Shown: piece after piece, positions 1-10,032 of the stretch | Layout of the letters: each line of letters begins with the position of its first letter | Numbering within the stretch: position 1 is the first letter of the stretch | NCBI GenBank assembly: GCA_016647705.1 | Contig: CM028328.1 | Coordinates: forward strand, 7,636,114-7,700,113 | DNA length: 64,000 nucleotides | Direction: 5' to 3' | DNA from: Eucommia ulmoides | Lineage: Eukaryota; Streptophyta; Magnoliopsida; Garryales; Eucommiaceae | The notes under the pieces: model-generated | Told to the model about the DNA's origin: nothing | Seen by the model: only the letters and a program-made list of their open reading frames with translations | The model's database searches: none | Made by a program: the position numbers and the translations under genes

Positions 1-134
1 AGGTAAGTGAAGAGGACCTGAAAATAGGTTTGGAACTCGTCGAACTGGCGTTCCAGGTTGTTAATGCAGGAAGTCTCAGTTGCTCTTGAGGTCTGCCCCA
101 CAAACGGTCCAGAGGGCAAGGTGGACGGACCTAC
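1..134 (-). CDS. Possible N-terminal gag fragment, open to window edge
   Basis: After a TAG at 135-137, one minus-strand frame stays open to position 1 (about 44 codons). It contains INNLERQFDEFQ, a charged, helix-prone stretch like the N-terminal region of plant gypsy gag. There is no ATG in this frame and no conserved domain in view. It sits about 225 bp inside the LTR, where gag should begin. The call depends on position more than on similarity. Confidence 0.3.
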
Positions 135-340
135 CTAGCCAGTGGGCGGTGGATGGTTCTCCGCATTTGGAATTCAAGTGTCCGGCCTGGAAGCCTTCGA
201 CATAGTGCTAGTGGGCCAAAGTGTAGGGTTGTTGCTCATGGCGGGTGTTTGATCTATTCTTCCGAAGATCTAACCAGACCTTGTGATCATCAAGTCTTAG
301 CCATACAAGGAGCTGACGATCAGGGGAAGGTTTCTTGTGC

Positions 341-362
341 ATTTCCACAGACGGCGCCAAAC
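341..362 (-). other. Primer-binding/leader start of the gypsy element
   Basis: The minus strand reads GTTTGGCGCCGTCTGTGG directly after the LTR terminus CCAACA. This GGCGCC block is typical of the primer-binding region of plant Tat/Athila-type gypsy elements. The priming tRNA is not identified here. Confidence 0.6.
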
Positions 363-740
363 TGTTGGTATCAAAATCTAGTAAACACCCTCAGTATGGT
401 TTGGGCAGACAACACGTGTGAATTTCTTGCTGAGGTGAAGGTGGTGTACTGGGGAAACAGAGCTCTGAGCTCGGTAAACTTTTGACACTTTGAGAATTCC
501 TTGCACTCTGAACTGAACCCCACTCCAGACTTCGTTCTGAGCTCCACTCTAGACTCCGAGCTAAGCTCCTCATTGAATTTCGAGCTGAACTCTAACTCCG
601 CACTCCGAGCACCTGCACAAAAACTCACCGGGGTTGTGCTTAGTAAAATCCTTCCGGCGTGAGAGTAAGTATCTAGGGGATAAGGCTAAAGTGCTCTTAA
701 GTGAATAAGAAGTAATACCTGGTGGCAGTAGATGCCTAGG

Positions 741-752
741 AGTATATATAAG
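741..752 (-). promoter_or_regulatory. TATA-like box in the LTR
   Basis: AGTATATATAAG reads as CTTATATATACT on the minus strand. It lies about 380 bp from the 3' end of the LTR, a normal place for a U3 TATA box. The motif is nearly palindromic, so orientation comes from the LTR and not from the box. Confidence 0.45.
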
Positions 753-1000
753 GAGTAGGGCTTGAATAGCCTCACTAAATTCGGGACTTCAGCTCGGTTA
801 ATTAGCCTAATCCGGCAGGTAGCCAATGAGCTTGCGGATAAGGGTCCTAAGCATCTAAATTGGGATTTTGGGCCCATCAGGAGAAGTCCATGGGCCGACC
901 CAATTGAAATAGAGACGAAAGGCTCGTTTCAACCCCTTCCGCTGAACAGAAGGTAGAGAGGGACGTCTGGACGGTTTTGGAGCCCTCTTATGGCGGTTAG

Positions 1001-1600
1001 CCAAGTTGAGGGTGCTCGGAGCCCTCAACTCAGTGCGGTGTCTTCCAGGTCGGTCTTAAGGCTTCATATTTGATGATTAGTCAAATTGAGGGTGCTCGGA
1101 GCCCTCAGCTCAGTGCGGTGTCCTTCTGATCGGTCTTGAGGCTTTCCATTTGATAATGAACTGAGGGAGCTCAAAACCCTCAGCTCGGTGCCTTGGTCTG
1201 CTGGGTGGTCTTCGGCCTTTCAATTGAGGATCCGCCGAACTGAGTTGAGGGTGCTCGGAGCCTTCAGCTCGGCCTTGTAGTCTCCAAGGCGATTTTGAGA
1301 CTTCCAAATGAGGATTTGCCGAGCTAAGGGTGCTTGAAGCCCTCAGCTCTACGTTGCGGTCTTCACGACAGTTTCGTGGGTTCCATTCGATGATCTTCCG
1401 AGATGAGGGTGCTTGGAGCCCTCAGGTCAGCGCTACGGTCTTCATGGCGGTTCTGAGGGTCCCATTTGATGATCTGTCGAGCTGAGGGTTCTCGAGCCCT
1501 CAGCTCGGCGTTACGGTTTTCATAGTAGTTCTGAGGGTTCCATTTGATAACTAGTCGAGCTAAGGGTGCTTGGAGCCCTCAGCCCAGCCTTTTTTTCATA
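1001..1600 (-). repeat. 79-bp tandem satellite with internal hairpin, 8 copies, in LTR U3
   Basis: The core GAGGGTGCTCGGAGCCCTC recurs with its start at about 1008, 1088, 1163, 1247, 1326, 1405, 1484 and 1562, so the spacing is 75-84 bp. Each core is an inverted repeat (GAGGG/CCCTC). The copy at 1481 extends to a perfect GAGCTGAGGG/CCCTCAGCTC stem. Copies differ by point changes, and the spacer carries a GCGGTCTTC-like block. Arrays like this inside LTRs usually arise by replication slippage. A regulatory role is possible but not shown. Confidence 0.85.
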
Positions 1601-1684
1601 CTTGAGATCTTAGCCCCCCTCAAATTGATCATGAAAGAACCCCTATGCACGTGTGGGCTTTACCGATCAAATTTCCCTTCATCA

Positions 1685-2283
1685 AAACTGAATGGTCCAA
1701 TTTTGAAACCAATTAAATAGTTTAGTTGCGGTTTTGGTTTTGAAATTAGCAACTGAAGCAATTTTGATTTTGGTTTTGGCATAGCAACCGCGAAGCTGAA
1801 TTGTGAAGCCAAACCATGAAAAAGAACCACGTAACCGATATTTTATATATATTTTTATTACATATATACCCTCACATTTTTATATATTTACAGTTTAACC
1901 CCTATAATATATATGTTTTTATTTATTTACACTTTTAATCCCTCGTATGTGTGTGTGTGTGTGTGTGTCTGTGTTAGGGTTGTATTTTAATTATGGTTAG
2001 GAACATTTATTGTAACAATTAATAATTTTGTGATTTGATTTTGTTTTTTAGAATTTATGTTTTATATTTTTGTTTATATATAAAAAACAACGGTCTGGTT
2101 TAGGTTTTTTATAAAATTGAAAATTTTTAAATGGTTTCACGGTTTTGGTTTTGTATAAATTTAAATAATTCGGTTTTAAAAACATTTAAAAAAAACGAGC
2201 GGTTTTAGTTTGATATATGTCTAATGGTTTTGATTTTGGTTTTATATGAAACCGAATTGAAACCGGACCATTGACATCCCTAA
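1685..2283. mobile_element. hAT-like non-autonomous remnant rich in CGGTTTTGGTTTTG
   Basis: The segment carries many variants of CGGTTTTGGTTTTG and ends ACCGGACCATTGACATCCCTA. Read inward, that end is TAGGGATGTCAATGGTCC. The left side begins AATGGTCCAATTTTGAAACC, matching the inner part of the same inverted terminus. The outer left terminus (GGGATGTC) is missing, as if the gypsy LTR at 1684 had inserted into it. A (GT)n tract lies at 1945-1974. The TAGGGATGTCAA terminus is common on plant hAT-type elements, but no 8-bp target duplication could be confirmed. Confidence 0.4.
1945..1974. repeat. (GT)n microsatellite
   Basis: GT dinucleotides with two interruptions. Confidence 0.9.
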
Positions 2284-2701
2284 TTTCAAGAGTAAATAAG
2301 AATATACCACTACTACAAGACTTATAACCTAATAATTATCTAGTGTGCTCCTTTAGTAGGAGGTTAGGGTTCAAAAACCCCCTCCTCATCCCCAACCACG
2401 TGTACAAAAGAAAGAAAAAAAGAGAGAGTATATTTAATGGTCATTCTAATGTGTTTCTTCTTTTTGACGTTGGAGTCATTGCCTTTTGTTATTCAACAAT
2501 CAACATCATAATCCTAATTTTTTTGGGGTACATATCTTGAAAAAAGTTTGACTCAAAACATTTCACAAAACGAACTAGATAGGATATTAGATACATATCC
2601 TAGGTTAGGGATACCTGAAACCTAACAACTAAATGCTTATCCCAGTAAGTATTCAACAGAATTTGGAGGCATATTGCAATAAACTATAGAAGATGAGAGA
2701 A
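2284..2701. other. Unassigned AT-rich sequence left of the Mutator-like element
   Basis: No convincing ORF, repeat or RNA gene. It is continuous with 4616-5131 once the 2712-4605 insertion is removed. It could therefore be intron or intergenic sequence downstream of the orphan receptor-kinase exon. Confidence 0.4.
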
Positions 2702-2711
2702 CCCATACTTC

Positions 2712-3247
2712 GAGTTCTTTACGTAATAAATATTTTTTTAAAATATAATTCCTGACACTACACGACTTCAAATTTATTTACGAAAGTCGAATATACCGGC
2801 GGTGCGAAAGGCGGGATCACTTTGGTCCGGGCGTTCAGAATGCTAAGACCGTTTGCAATTTATATTTTTTAAATTTTTTTTGGTCCCGGCGTTCAGAATG
2901 TGGGACCGTTTGCAATTTATTTTTTAAAATTTTTTTTGGTCCTGCAGTTCAGAACGCCGGGACCAAAAAAAAATAAAAAATAAAATATTTGGTTTGGTCC
3001 TGGCGTTGTGAACGCCGGGACCAAACCCCTCAATTTTTTTTAATTATTATTATTATTATTTTTTATTTTATTTTATTTTTTTATGTTTTTGCATGCACGG
3101 CAACAGAGAGAGCACATATAGGAGAGAGAGAGAGAGAGAGAGCGCAGAGAGACGGCAGAGAGAAATGAAATTTGAATTCAAATATTTTTTACACAATATA
3201 CCCCTAAAGTTTGACTATTATTTCATTTTAAACAATTTTTTTTTTTA

Positions 3248-3279
<32 letters not shown>

Positions 3280-4605
3280 CTTTTTTTGGTTTGTTAATTT
3301 TAATTTCTTTGATTGTTGTAATTTAAATTTAAAAGTGAGGTCAAATGGTCGATCAAATAAGTCAAACGTTTAACTGGTTAAACTACTGAAGTAAAAAATT
3401 CTGAAAACTAATCCAGTCGGTCGACCGACTTGACAAATCAGTCGACGGTTGAAAATAGTAGGTTCAAATTGCACGTTTTGATCTAACCTGTCAACTGAAT
3501 GGGACATCTTGTCGACCAACTAATTGAATTTTTACTTGAATTCAATTGAAAATAAAAAAAATAAAATAAAAAATTACTTCAATTGAAAAAAGATAAAAAA
3601 AAATTTTGCTTGTACTCATTCCCAAATCAAACATAAGTCACTGAAAATTTATATCGGTCAGCCCGCTGAGTAACATGCTTGGCTAAACAAATGGAACATC
3701 GAAATGGGGTGTCTGGACAATACATTTTCAAAAAATTCAATTATGAAAATGAAGTAAAAATAATTTTGAAATAAAAATCTATTATAAAAATGAATAATTT
3801 TTTGAAGTAAAAATATTTTTGAAGTAATAAATAATTTTTTATAGTAGATTTTTACTTTAAAAAATCTAGTATAATAAAAAATCATACTAGATTTTTTTAA
3901 AGCAAAAAAATATATTTATCTTTTTTCCATTGAAGTAAAAATATTTTTTTATTTTCAATTGAATTCAAGTAAAAATTCAATTGGTTGGTCGACAGGATGT
4001 CCTATTTGAATGACAAGTTAGATCAAGACGTGCAATTTGAACTTTCTATTTTCAACGGTCGACTGATTTGTCAAGTCGGTCAACCGACTGGATTAATTTT
4101 TAGAATTTTTTACCTCACTAATTTAACGAGTTAAACGTTTGACTTATTCGATCAACCATTTGACCTTACTTTTAAATTTAAATTACAACAATCAAAGAAA
4201 TTAAAATTAACAAACAAATAAAGTTTTTTTTTAAAAATCGAAATAAATAAAAAAAAGAAAAGAAAAGAGTAAAACGTAAAAAACAAAAAAAAATGTTTAA
4301 AATGAAATAATAGTCAAATTTTAGGGGTATATTATGTAAACAATATTTGAATTCAAATTTCATTTCTCTCTGCGCTCTCTCTCTCTCCTATATGTGCTCT
4401 CTCTGTTGCAGGACCAAAAAAATTAAAAAAATAAAAAAATAAAAAATTGCAAACGGTCCCGGCATTCTGAACACCGGGACCAAAGTGATCCCGCCCTTCG
4501 CACCGCTGGGATACTTGACCTTCATAAATAAGTTTGAAGTTGCGTAAGTTTGAAGTTGCATGTGTCAGGAATTATGTTTTAAAAAAATATTTATTATGTG
4601 AACTC
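2712..4605. mobile_element. Mutator-like long-TIR (foldback) element, non-autonomous
   Basis: The left end GAGTTC-TTTACG-TAATAAATA and the reverse complement of the right end GAGTTC-ACA-TAATAAATA match. The inverted similarity continues for about 900 bp into each arm, to about 3610 and from about 3905. Both ends are flanked by the same direct 10-mer CCCATACTTC (2702-2711 and 4606-4615). A 9-11 bp duplication with long inverted arms is the hallmark of Mutator-like elements. The 1.9-kb interior has no transposase. Arms include GGTCCCGGCGTTC palindromes, a GAGAGA tract, poly-A/T runs and a GTCGACC-rich block that resembles the copia leader at 30280. An internal CACTAC string made CACTA-type an alternative, but the flanking duplication argues against it. 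Confidence 0.85.
2818..3036. repeat. Four palindromic GGTCCCGGCGTTC units in the left MULE arm
   Basis: Four variants of a ~27-bp near-perfect palindrome (GGTCCCGGCGTTC then its complement) occur at about 2834, 2881, 2938 and 2996, spaced 47-58 bp apart by T-rich linkers. One counterpart survives in the right arm near 4456-4483. The older copies have lost parts of one half. Confidence 0.75.
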
Positions 4606-4615
4606 CCCATACTTC

Positions 4616-5131
4616 ATCGAAGGACCAATGGAGTTGTTCGTTCATATTCAGTCATATCAATTTAATAGCAAAGAGAAAAGTCCTCTTTATGTAACTTTTT
4701 TCGACTTGCAAAGCGAATGCAAAAAATAAATACATTAAAAGAAAAAAAAAAAGGCGCAAAGTATGACTCATCCTTGCATGCTGAACATCAATGGCCGTTT
4801 CATGTCTCCCCAAATTTTGTTGACAACTAAAAGTTCCATAAGCTACAAGAATAGCGAATGAAAATTAAAAAGAAAAAAAATGGGGGGCGGAGGGACTGGG
4901 TAATCGCATACGCAGTAAACAAATCAAACCTAACATCATGAAAATGAAATTCGACCAAAACAAAAGGATTGGAAGAGAAACTACGAGAAGAACCCTTCAT
5001 TAAATTCTGAATTGAAGATATGCAAAACAAATACTTAGACTAATCAAGTAAAGAAATGTTAACACCAAATTAACTTCGAAGCGAGTAATTCAAATGATTA
5101 AAGCCCCAACACTCGAGTTTTCGTGGTTTAC
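4616..5131 (-). other. Possible intron 1 of the orphan receptor-kinase gene; otherwise unassigned
   Basis: The segment begins, on the minus strand, with GTAAACC directly after exon 1. It is T-rich on that strand with no further exon visible. If it is intron, it continues through 2284-2701 and into the gypsy element. No matching downstream exon was found in the window. Confidence 0.35.
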
Positions 5132-5288
5132 CTTCTTCCTCGGGCAAAAGTTGAGCGACAAATCCTAATTCAGTGAAGCAATTGAAAACGAGAATCACAA
5201 ACAGGAAGAGAACAAATGATTTCTTTGAAATCGCTGCCGTAGTCGCTGTAAAAATATACTCCAATGCTCTCAAATGGAAAACACGCAA
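5132..5288 (-). pseudogene. Orphan first exon resembling an LRR receptor-like kinase (signal peptide plus LLPEEE)
   Basis: The minus-strand frame reads AISKKSFVLFLFVILVF, NCFTELGFVAQ and LLPEEE, then meets a splice donor AG|GTAAAC at 5131/5132. A hydrophobic signal peptide followed by Q-LLPxEE and an intron right after the EE codons is the 5' exon layout of plant LRR receptor-like kinases of the LRR VIII group, such as Arabidopsis At3g14840 (family knowledge). The frame opens after a TGA and contains no ATG. The codon where a start would suit the signal peptide (5229-5231) is ATT. No leucine-rich repeat or kinase exon follows within the window. It is either a broken fragment or the first exon of a gene whose intron has been swollen by transposons and whose remainder lies left of position 1. 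Confidence 0.5.
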
Positions 5289-5594
5289 TACACTTGGAGA
5301 ATCGAGATTTCAAGTGGGGGAAAATGAAATTACCATATGAAAGAAGATTCAAGTAAGGGAACATAAATTGAGAGAGAGAGGAGAGGAAATGGAAGTTGGA
5401 AGAGTGTGCGCGCGCGCGCACGTGTGAGAGAGAGAATGGAGGTTGGTAGTGAGGGTTAAGGCGAGACTGGACAGGCTTAAATGAAGAGGAAGAGAAGGTT
5501 CAGGGAAGCGGGTGGTGAAATAGAAAGACGGCAATGGATTACTACTAGAAGGCTGCTATCGGCAACGGACCCGCTATCGATACATCTTTACCGT
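5289..5594 (-). other. CT-rich sequence upstream of the orphan exon
   Basis: On the minus strand this is TCTCTC-rich with a (GC)n patch at 5408-5419, like a plant 5' UTR or promoter-proximal stretch. No clear TATA box could be tied to it. Confidence 0.3.
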
Positions 5595-5720
5595 TGTAAG
5601 TTTTTCCCACACAAGTTGCAAGTTCATTCTACAGAACTTGCAAGTTCATCTAAGAACTTGCAACGGACTCGTTGCAAGTTCATTCCAAAAAATTGCAAAT
5701 TCATCTAAGAACTTGCAATT
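5595..5720. repeat. Short palindromic repeats around TTGCAAGTTCAT
   Basis: TTGCAAGTTCAT and its complement alternate at least six times. The perfect 14-bp palindrome GAACTTGCAAGTTC lies near 5634-5647. The unit is about 20-35 bp and irregular. Confidence 0.7.
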
Positions 5721-6149
5721 CCTTAAGGAATGTGTTGATACGTATATGTATTGAATTTTTTTTCAAATATTAGTCACCTCTTCAATCTTATTAAAATGTG
5801 AAATGAATAGTCAATATTATTTTTTTCCACTATTATTTTTCTATTAATTCTATCAATGTGAAATGGATGGTCATTTATTTGTCTAAATCAAATTTGAATT
5901 TATGTTTCATATCATATTTAAATTCCACATTAGTATATGTGGCAAAAATTGTGATTGGTCTTCCATAATTTTTTTTTTTTTTATCAGGTCAATTAGTTTT
6001 GTGTTTCTATTATTTTTCTCTGAAAAACTTGAGCCGAAACAAAAATAAATGTTCATAATATCTTATTTAAAATAAGTTAATATTTTTTAGATGTAAATTT
6101 TATGTAATTTTGGAAAAAAAAAATGTTGATATAATTTTGAAAAAAAATG
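5721..6149. other. Unassigned AT-rich sequence
   Basis: Long T runs and no ORF or recognisable repeat family. It has no counterpart before the second duplication copy at 28468, so it lies outside the duplicated unit. Confidence 0.4.
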
Positions 6150-7221
6150 AAAAGTTGATGTATTGAAAAAATTTGTTGATGTAATTTTGAAAAATAAAAT
6201 AAAATTGTTAATGTTATTTTGAATTTTTGTTTTTGAAGAAACGTTTGTGATGTACTATATAATTATTATTTTTTTGTTTGTGGGTGTATAAATATTTATA
6301 TAATTTTATTTTTTTTTGCGGGTGTATAAGTGTTTTTTGTAATTATAATTTTTCTTTGTGTTTCTATGAAGATTTACATAATTATATTTTTGTTTTTGGA
6401 TTTGTAAAGATGTATCTAATTTTATTTTTGGTTAGAGATGTCTAGAGTGGTATATAATTATATTTTTGGGATGTAGTTGTTGAATTTTCAAAATGATAAG
6501 TAGTGTTGGTGATATTTTCAAGGGGTGCTTAGTCAGCCATCTTTTTTTAGTATCAAAACTAAAAAATGAACCCAAAGTTTTTTTTTTTTTAAATGCAAAT
6601 AGTGATCATTTTAAAACATATGGTATGATTTGCCCATATTAAAGTACCCTTACTTTCCATTCTCGATCAATCAATATTTCCGTTTATACACTAACTTAAT
6701 TTGCGGAGCGGTTATGATATGTTTGTTGAAAAAAACTTCTAAAGATGTTTGTCACAATTATATTCATTGTTTTCGTCGTCAAATTATATAGGAATAATCA
6801 TCGTTTCATTGTCTCCAAAAGGAGATATTAATTTATTTTTGTTGGACAACTGGATATAAATCTATTTCATATTTAATATGGTATGCGGTATAAGACGAAA
6901 AAAAATACATTATTATATTTGTCTGTTGGTGTTACATATAACATGAACTGTTTATAAAGTAAAGTATATGTCTTCCGCAAAACACACAATCATAGCCCTC
7001 ATCTTTTGTTTGAATGTTGAATATAACATTTTTTTTTTTTTTATTTATTTATTATTATTTTTTTTTTAGTATTGGATAGAAATCCATATTATATTCAACA
7101 TGGTATACATTACATGACAAAAAAATACATTGTTACATTATATATTGGTGTTATATGTAACATAAACAACTTGCAAACTAGGATATATGTCTTCTATGAA
7201 GTACGCAATCATAACCCTCGT

Positions 7222-8155
7222 TAGGAGTGTGCACGGGTCAGGTGGGGGGTATTTTGGGCAAATCTGACATCCGACCTGAATGCATCGAGTCTGGAATGGC
7301 TGAATCTGATTTCGACCGAAGAATGTGATAATCCGAAGGTTTCGAGTGTTGTCGGATTTGGTCGAAATTCGATCGAGTGGCAAGAAACAAAGCTTAGAAC
7401 AAATTCATGACTTAGAAGTAGAAAAAAATCTTACAACATAATACACATTTAATAGAAATAAAGCACAAATTGGTCTATAAAAAAGCTTAGAATAGATTCT
7501 TCAAAAACAAACATGGCATTAAAACAAAAACATAGAAAGATTCATAAACAAATATATGCTTAGTGCTCATGCTTAACAATTGCCCCTGCATCTTCTCCAA
7601 TTCTTCATATGATAAACCTATTATCGAGATGATGCTCATGGGAATCGAAAATTAGGTTTCTCATGATAATAGATCAGATCTATTAGATCTACATGAGAAT
7701 CGAATATATCGAAGAAGAAGAAGAGGCGAAGAATGAAAGAGAGAAAAGAATTGATGAAGGAAAGCCTGGAATGGAAGGGAGAGTTACGAAGCGTCGTCAA
7801 TGGATTTTGGAGGATGGAGTTAATGAGAGCATTGAGAGGAGAAACGAATTGAAAATGGAGAGGCGCTTAGGTTTTCAAGACGATAGATGAGGTCTGGTCT
7901 GTCTGGAACTCTGGAAAAGACTCAAGAAATGAATCAATCAACCCCTGAAATGGTAAAACCCTAAAAAAATCTTGTTTAACTACATGAATCAGTCAGATTG
8001 GGTACGTTTCGGTTGGTTTGGATTAAACCCGAAGCCCAATCTGAAATATAAGGGAAAATCTCTTATTTGCATTTGTGCCGATCGACAGTGTTCATAATAT
8101 TTTACAAATTCAATTGCGGGTCGGGCGGTTTGAGCGGGTCACATGCACACCCTTA
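7222..8155. mobile_element. hAT-like non-autonomous element, 934 bp
   Basis: The ends TAGGAGTGTGCACGGGTC (left) and TAAGGGTGTGCATGTGACC (right, reverse complement) are inverted repeats of the plant hAT GGGTGTGCA type. The flanks ACCCTCGT (7214-7221) and ACCCTTTT (8156-8163) fit an 8-bp duplication with two changes. The other unit copy has an uninterrupted ATAACCCCTATCTTTGTTTGG there (36356). The interior has no transposase. A purine-rich stretch at 7690-7880 is open for 65 codons (Glu/Arg-rich) but matches nothing known to me. Confidence 0.7.
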
Positions 8156-8197
8156 ACCCTTTTTTTTGTTTGGATGTTTTTCTTTTTAATAAGCAAG

Positions 8198-8199
<2 letters not shown>

Positions 8200-8238
<39 letters not shown>
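8200..8238. repeat. (CA)n microsatellite
   Basis: About 18 CA units. The equivalent place in A' is a short GT tract after a Helitron (39148-39160). Small open frames of Thr-His or Val-Cys across it are artefacts of the repeat. Confidence 0.95.
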
Positions 8239-8242
<4 letters not shown>

Positions 8243-9898
8243 AGGGGAAGGGTCTCCCTTATAATACACCAACGGTTACTAGGTTGAACCACAATTATAC
8301 AACTAGTGGCTTGCCAAAACAAAACACTAACACTCAGACCCAAAACCCGAAACACAAAACACATACCCTGATGAAGAATTCAGTCAGAAACAGAGCATTA
8401 TAATCAAAACTCAAGTTAACCACCAACTCTCATCTTGAAATAAATTGGCACTGCTGTACTTAGGAAAGAGGCTAACGTTGTTGCGGGACTGAACTCCCAA
8501 CCTTCTCTCAGCCGAAACTAATAACAAACTACTCAAACTTTTGATGTTGAATATAACATTCTTTGATTAGGACGTTTGTTATTTGTGGAAAACTATTAAT
8601 TTTTTATTATTTTTTTTTTGTTAACATCTTTTAATAAGAAAAAACTATTAACATCTGCAAATCTTTTGGGGGTGCTTATGTATATTTCAGCTCTTTTAAA
8701 TTTGGGATTAAATAGTTAAAAATTAAGATCAAAGAGTTGAAAAAGTCCAATGACATTATTTGGTTTAACGGCAAACAATTGATATTATTTAGTAATTTGG
8801 TTATTAATGTGAGTTTGTCTATAATTTTTCGTATTTTTAAAATAAGGGCTGTCTTGTAACTTTTCGGGAATTGTCATTGAAATTTATCCTTACAAATATT
8901 TTATGTGTTATTGTATCAAAAGATTAATTGTTATAGGGCGATTGCGATTATGTAATATGTTTTTTTGTTTTTGTCTTTATCTATCTTATTTTACAAATAA
9001 TTTATTTTTAATTCTTACCAATTCTTTTTACTTACTAATATTTGAACAATGACATTATATTTCTTGTGATTCATGTGAATTGTACTTAGTTCACGATTTG
9101 ACAAAAAGAGTATTCGGTGCAAAGAAAAATAAATGAGTTGAAATGTCACACCCTATCCCGGACACCCGTCACCCTGGGGCCGGCGTGACATCAACATGAC
9201 ATTACCTAACTAACTAGACAACCACAATACGACAATATACAAACAAATGATCTATACAACATATACATAATTTCAACTGATAGGGACACACCGTCCCAAA
9301 TATAAGAACCAAATGAGTCTCATGGATCTCACTTAGATTCATCTCTGACACCTTGCCCTAAAACCTCTCTCAAATGACTCTATCGCATAACCCGCATAAT
9401 TCTATCTAGCGCCATTAGGAGACCAACCGACTCCTAACTATTTCACCTGCGAATGTACTGCCTTCTTAGTAAAAACCATTTTTAACATAATAATAATACA
9501 TTCTAAATAATACAATATTTAAATGGATCAAGCTTAACGCGTATAAACAACACATTTTGAACAGTAGTATAAATATTATAAACCACGAGAAAAACTCTTT
9601 CTTCCTACCATTTAGAAATCATCATCCATAAATATATATATATCAAATATATGAAAACCGTCCAAACCATCAGCATAAGATAATATGATAAATCACCAAA
9701 GACGATATAATAAAACACTACATTACCACATATAACAAAACATCACATACAACAAAACACCACACCTCACCACACCACACCACATCACATCACACCATAC
9801 CACACACCTCGGCTAGCCATGTGATCGTTTTAACCTCACAATCGGGAGTTACAACGGTACCGTACCCCGTAGGATATGCCTTCCTAACGGGATATAAC

Positions 9899-10032
9899 AA
9901 TGCTCCACTGGACTATGCCAGACAGGTGAAACAACGCTCCGCTGCACTAAGCCAGACGGGTGAAACAACGTTTCGCTGGACTAAGCCAGATGGGTGAAAC
10001 ACCGCTCCGCTGGATTGTGCCAGACGGGTGAA
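9899..10032 (-). repeat. 37-bp tandem repeats in the E1 LTR (4 copies)
   Basis: Units of the form CGCTCCGCTGGACTAAGCC-AGACGGGTGAAACAA repeat four times. The other E1 LTR has three copies at 25068-25182. The two nested solo LTRs carry a different motif at this place (CCGCTTCGGCAGAGTGAT type), so they belong to another subfamily. Confidence 0.85.

Larger units (their letters stand above)
1..1684 (-). mobile_element. Ty3/gypsy LTR retrotransposon, Tat/Ogre-like, 5' end only (cut by window edge)
   Basis: Read on the minus strand, an LTR (363-1684) ends in CCAACA and is followed at once by TTTGGCGCCGTCTGTGG. That GGCGCC-containing sequence is what many plant Ty3/gypsy elements carry just after the 5' LTR, so the element points left and its internal region lies at 1-362 and beyond the window. 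GC content drops sharply at about 1690, where the LTR stops. The right flank (1685-2283) looks like a hAT-type remnant, so this element probably inserted there. Without the second LTR, the target duplication and intactness cannot be judged. The Tat/Ogre placement rests on the leader motif and the long LTR and is an inference. Confidence 0.7.
363..1684 (-). repeat. 5' LTR of the minus-strand gypsy element
   Basis: On the plus strand the segment begins TGTTGGTATC and ends CTTCATCA. On the minus strand it therefore runs TGATGAAGGG to GATACCAACA, the TG...CA form of an LTR, about 1.32 kb long. The distal part (about 1000-1600) is a 79-bp tandem repeat and would be in U3. A TATA-like stretch at 741-752 would place the RNA start near 715, leaving R-U5 as about 363-715. 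The outer edge at 1684 was chosen from the TG/CA rule and the composition break, because no second LTR is available for comparison. Confidence 0.65.
6150..9143. repeat. Duplication unit A (left copy)
   Basis: Blocks here recur in the same order at 28468-45065. The GATGTATTGAAAAAA block at 6155 matches 28478. AGTATCAAAACTAAAAAATG matches at 6549 and 29283. ATTGGATAGAAATCCAT matches at 7072. AAGGGGAAGGGTCTCCCTTA matches at 8242 and 39172. TTGACAAAAAGA matches at 9097 and 45010. The unit is non-coding. It holds one private insertion (7222-8155) and is cut at its right end by element E1. It serves as the empty-site control for the elements found inside A'. Confidence 0.85.

Noticed and set aside
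1110-1307. 65-codon minus-strand frame
   Set aside because: Lies wholly in the 79-bp LTR satellite.
2756-4570. CACTA transposon (CACTAC at 2756)
   Set aside because: The inverted similarity extends about 44 bp outside CACTAC, and the flanking duplication is 10 bp rather than 3 bp, so Mutator-like fits better.
8075-8403. Frames of repeated Thr-His or Val-Cys
   Set aside because: Translation of a (CA)n microsatellite.
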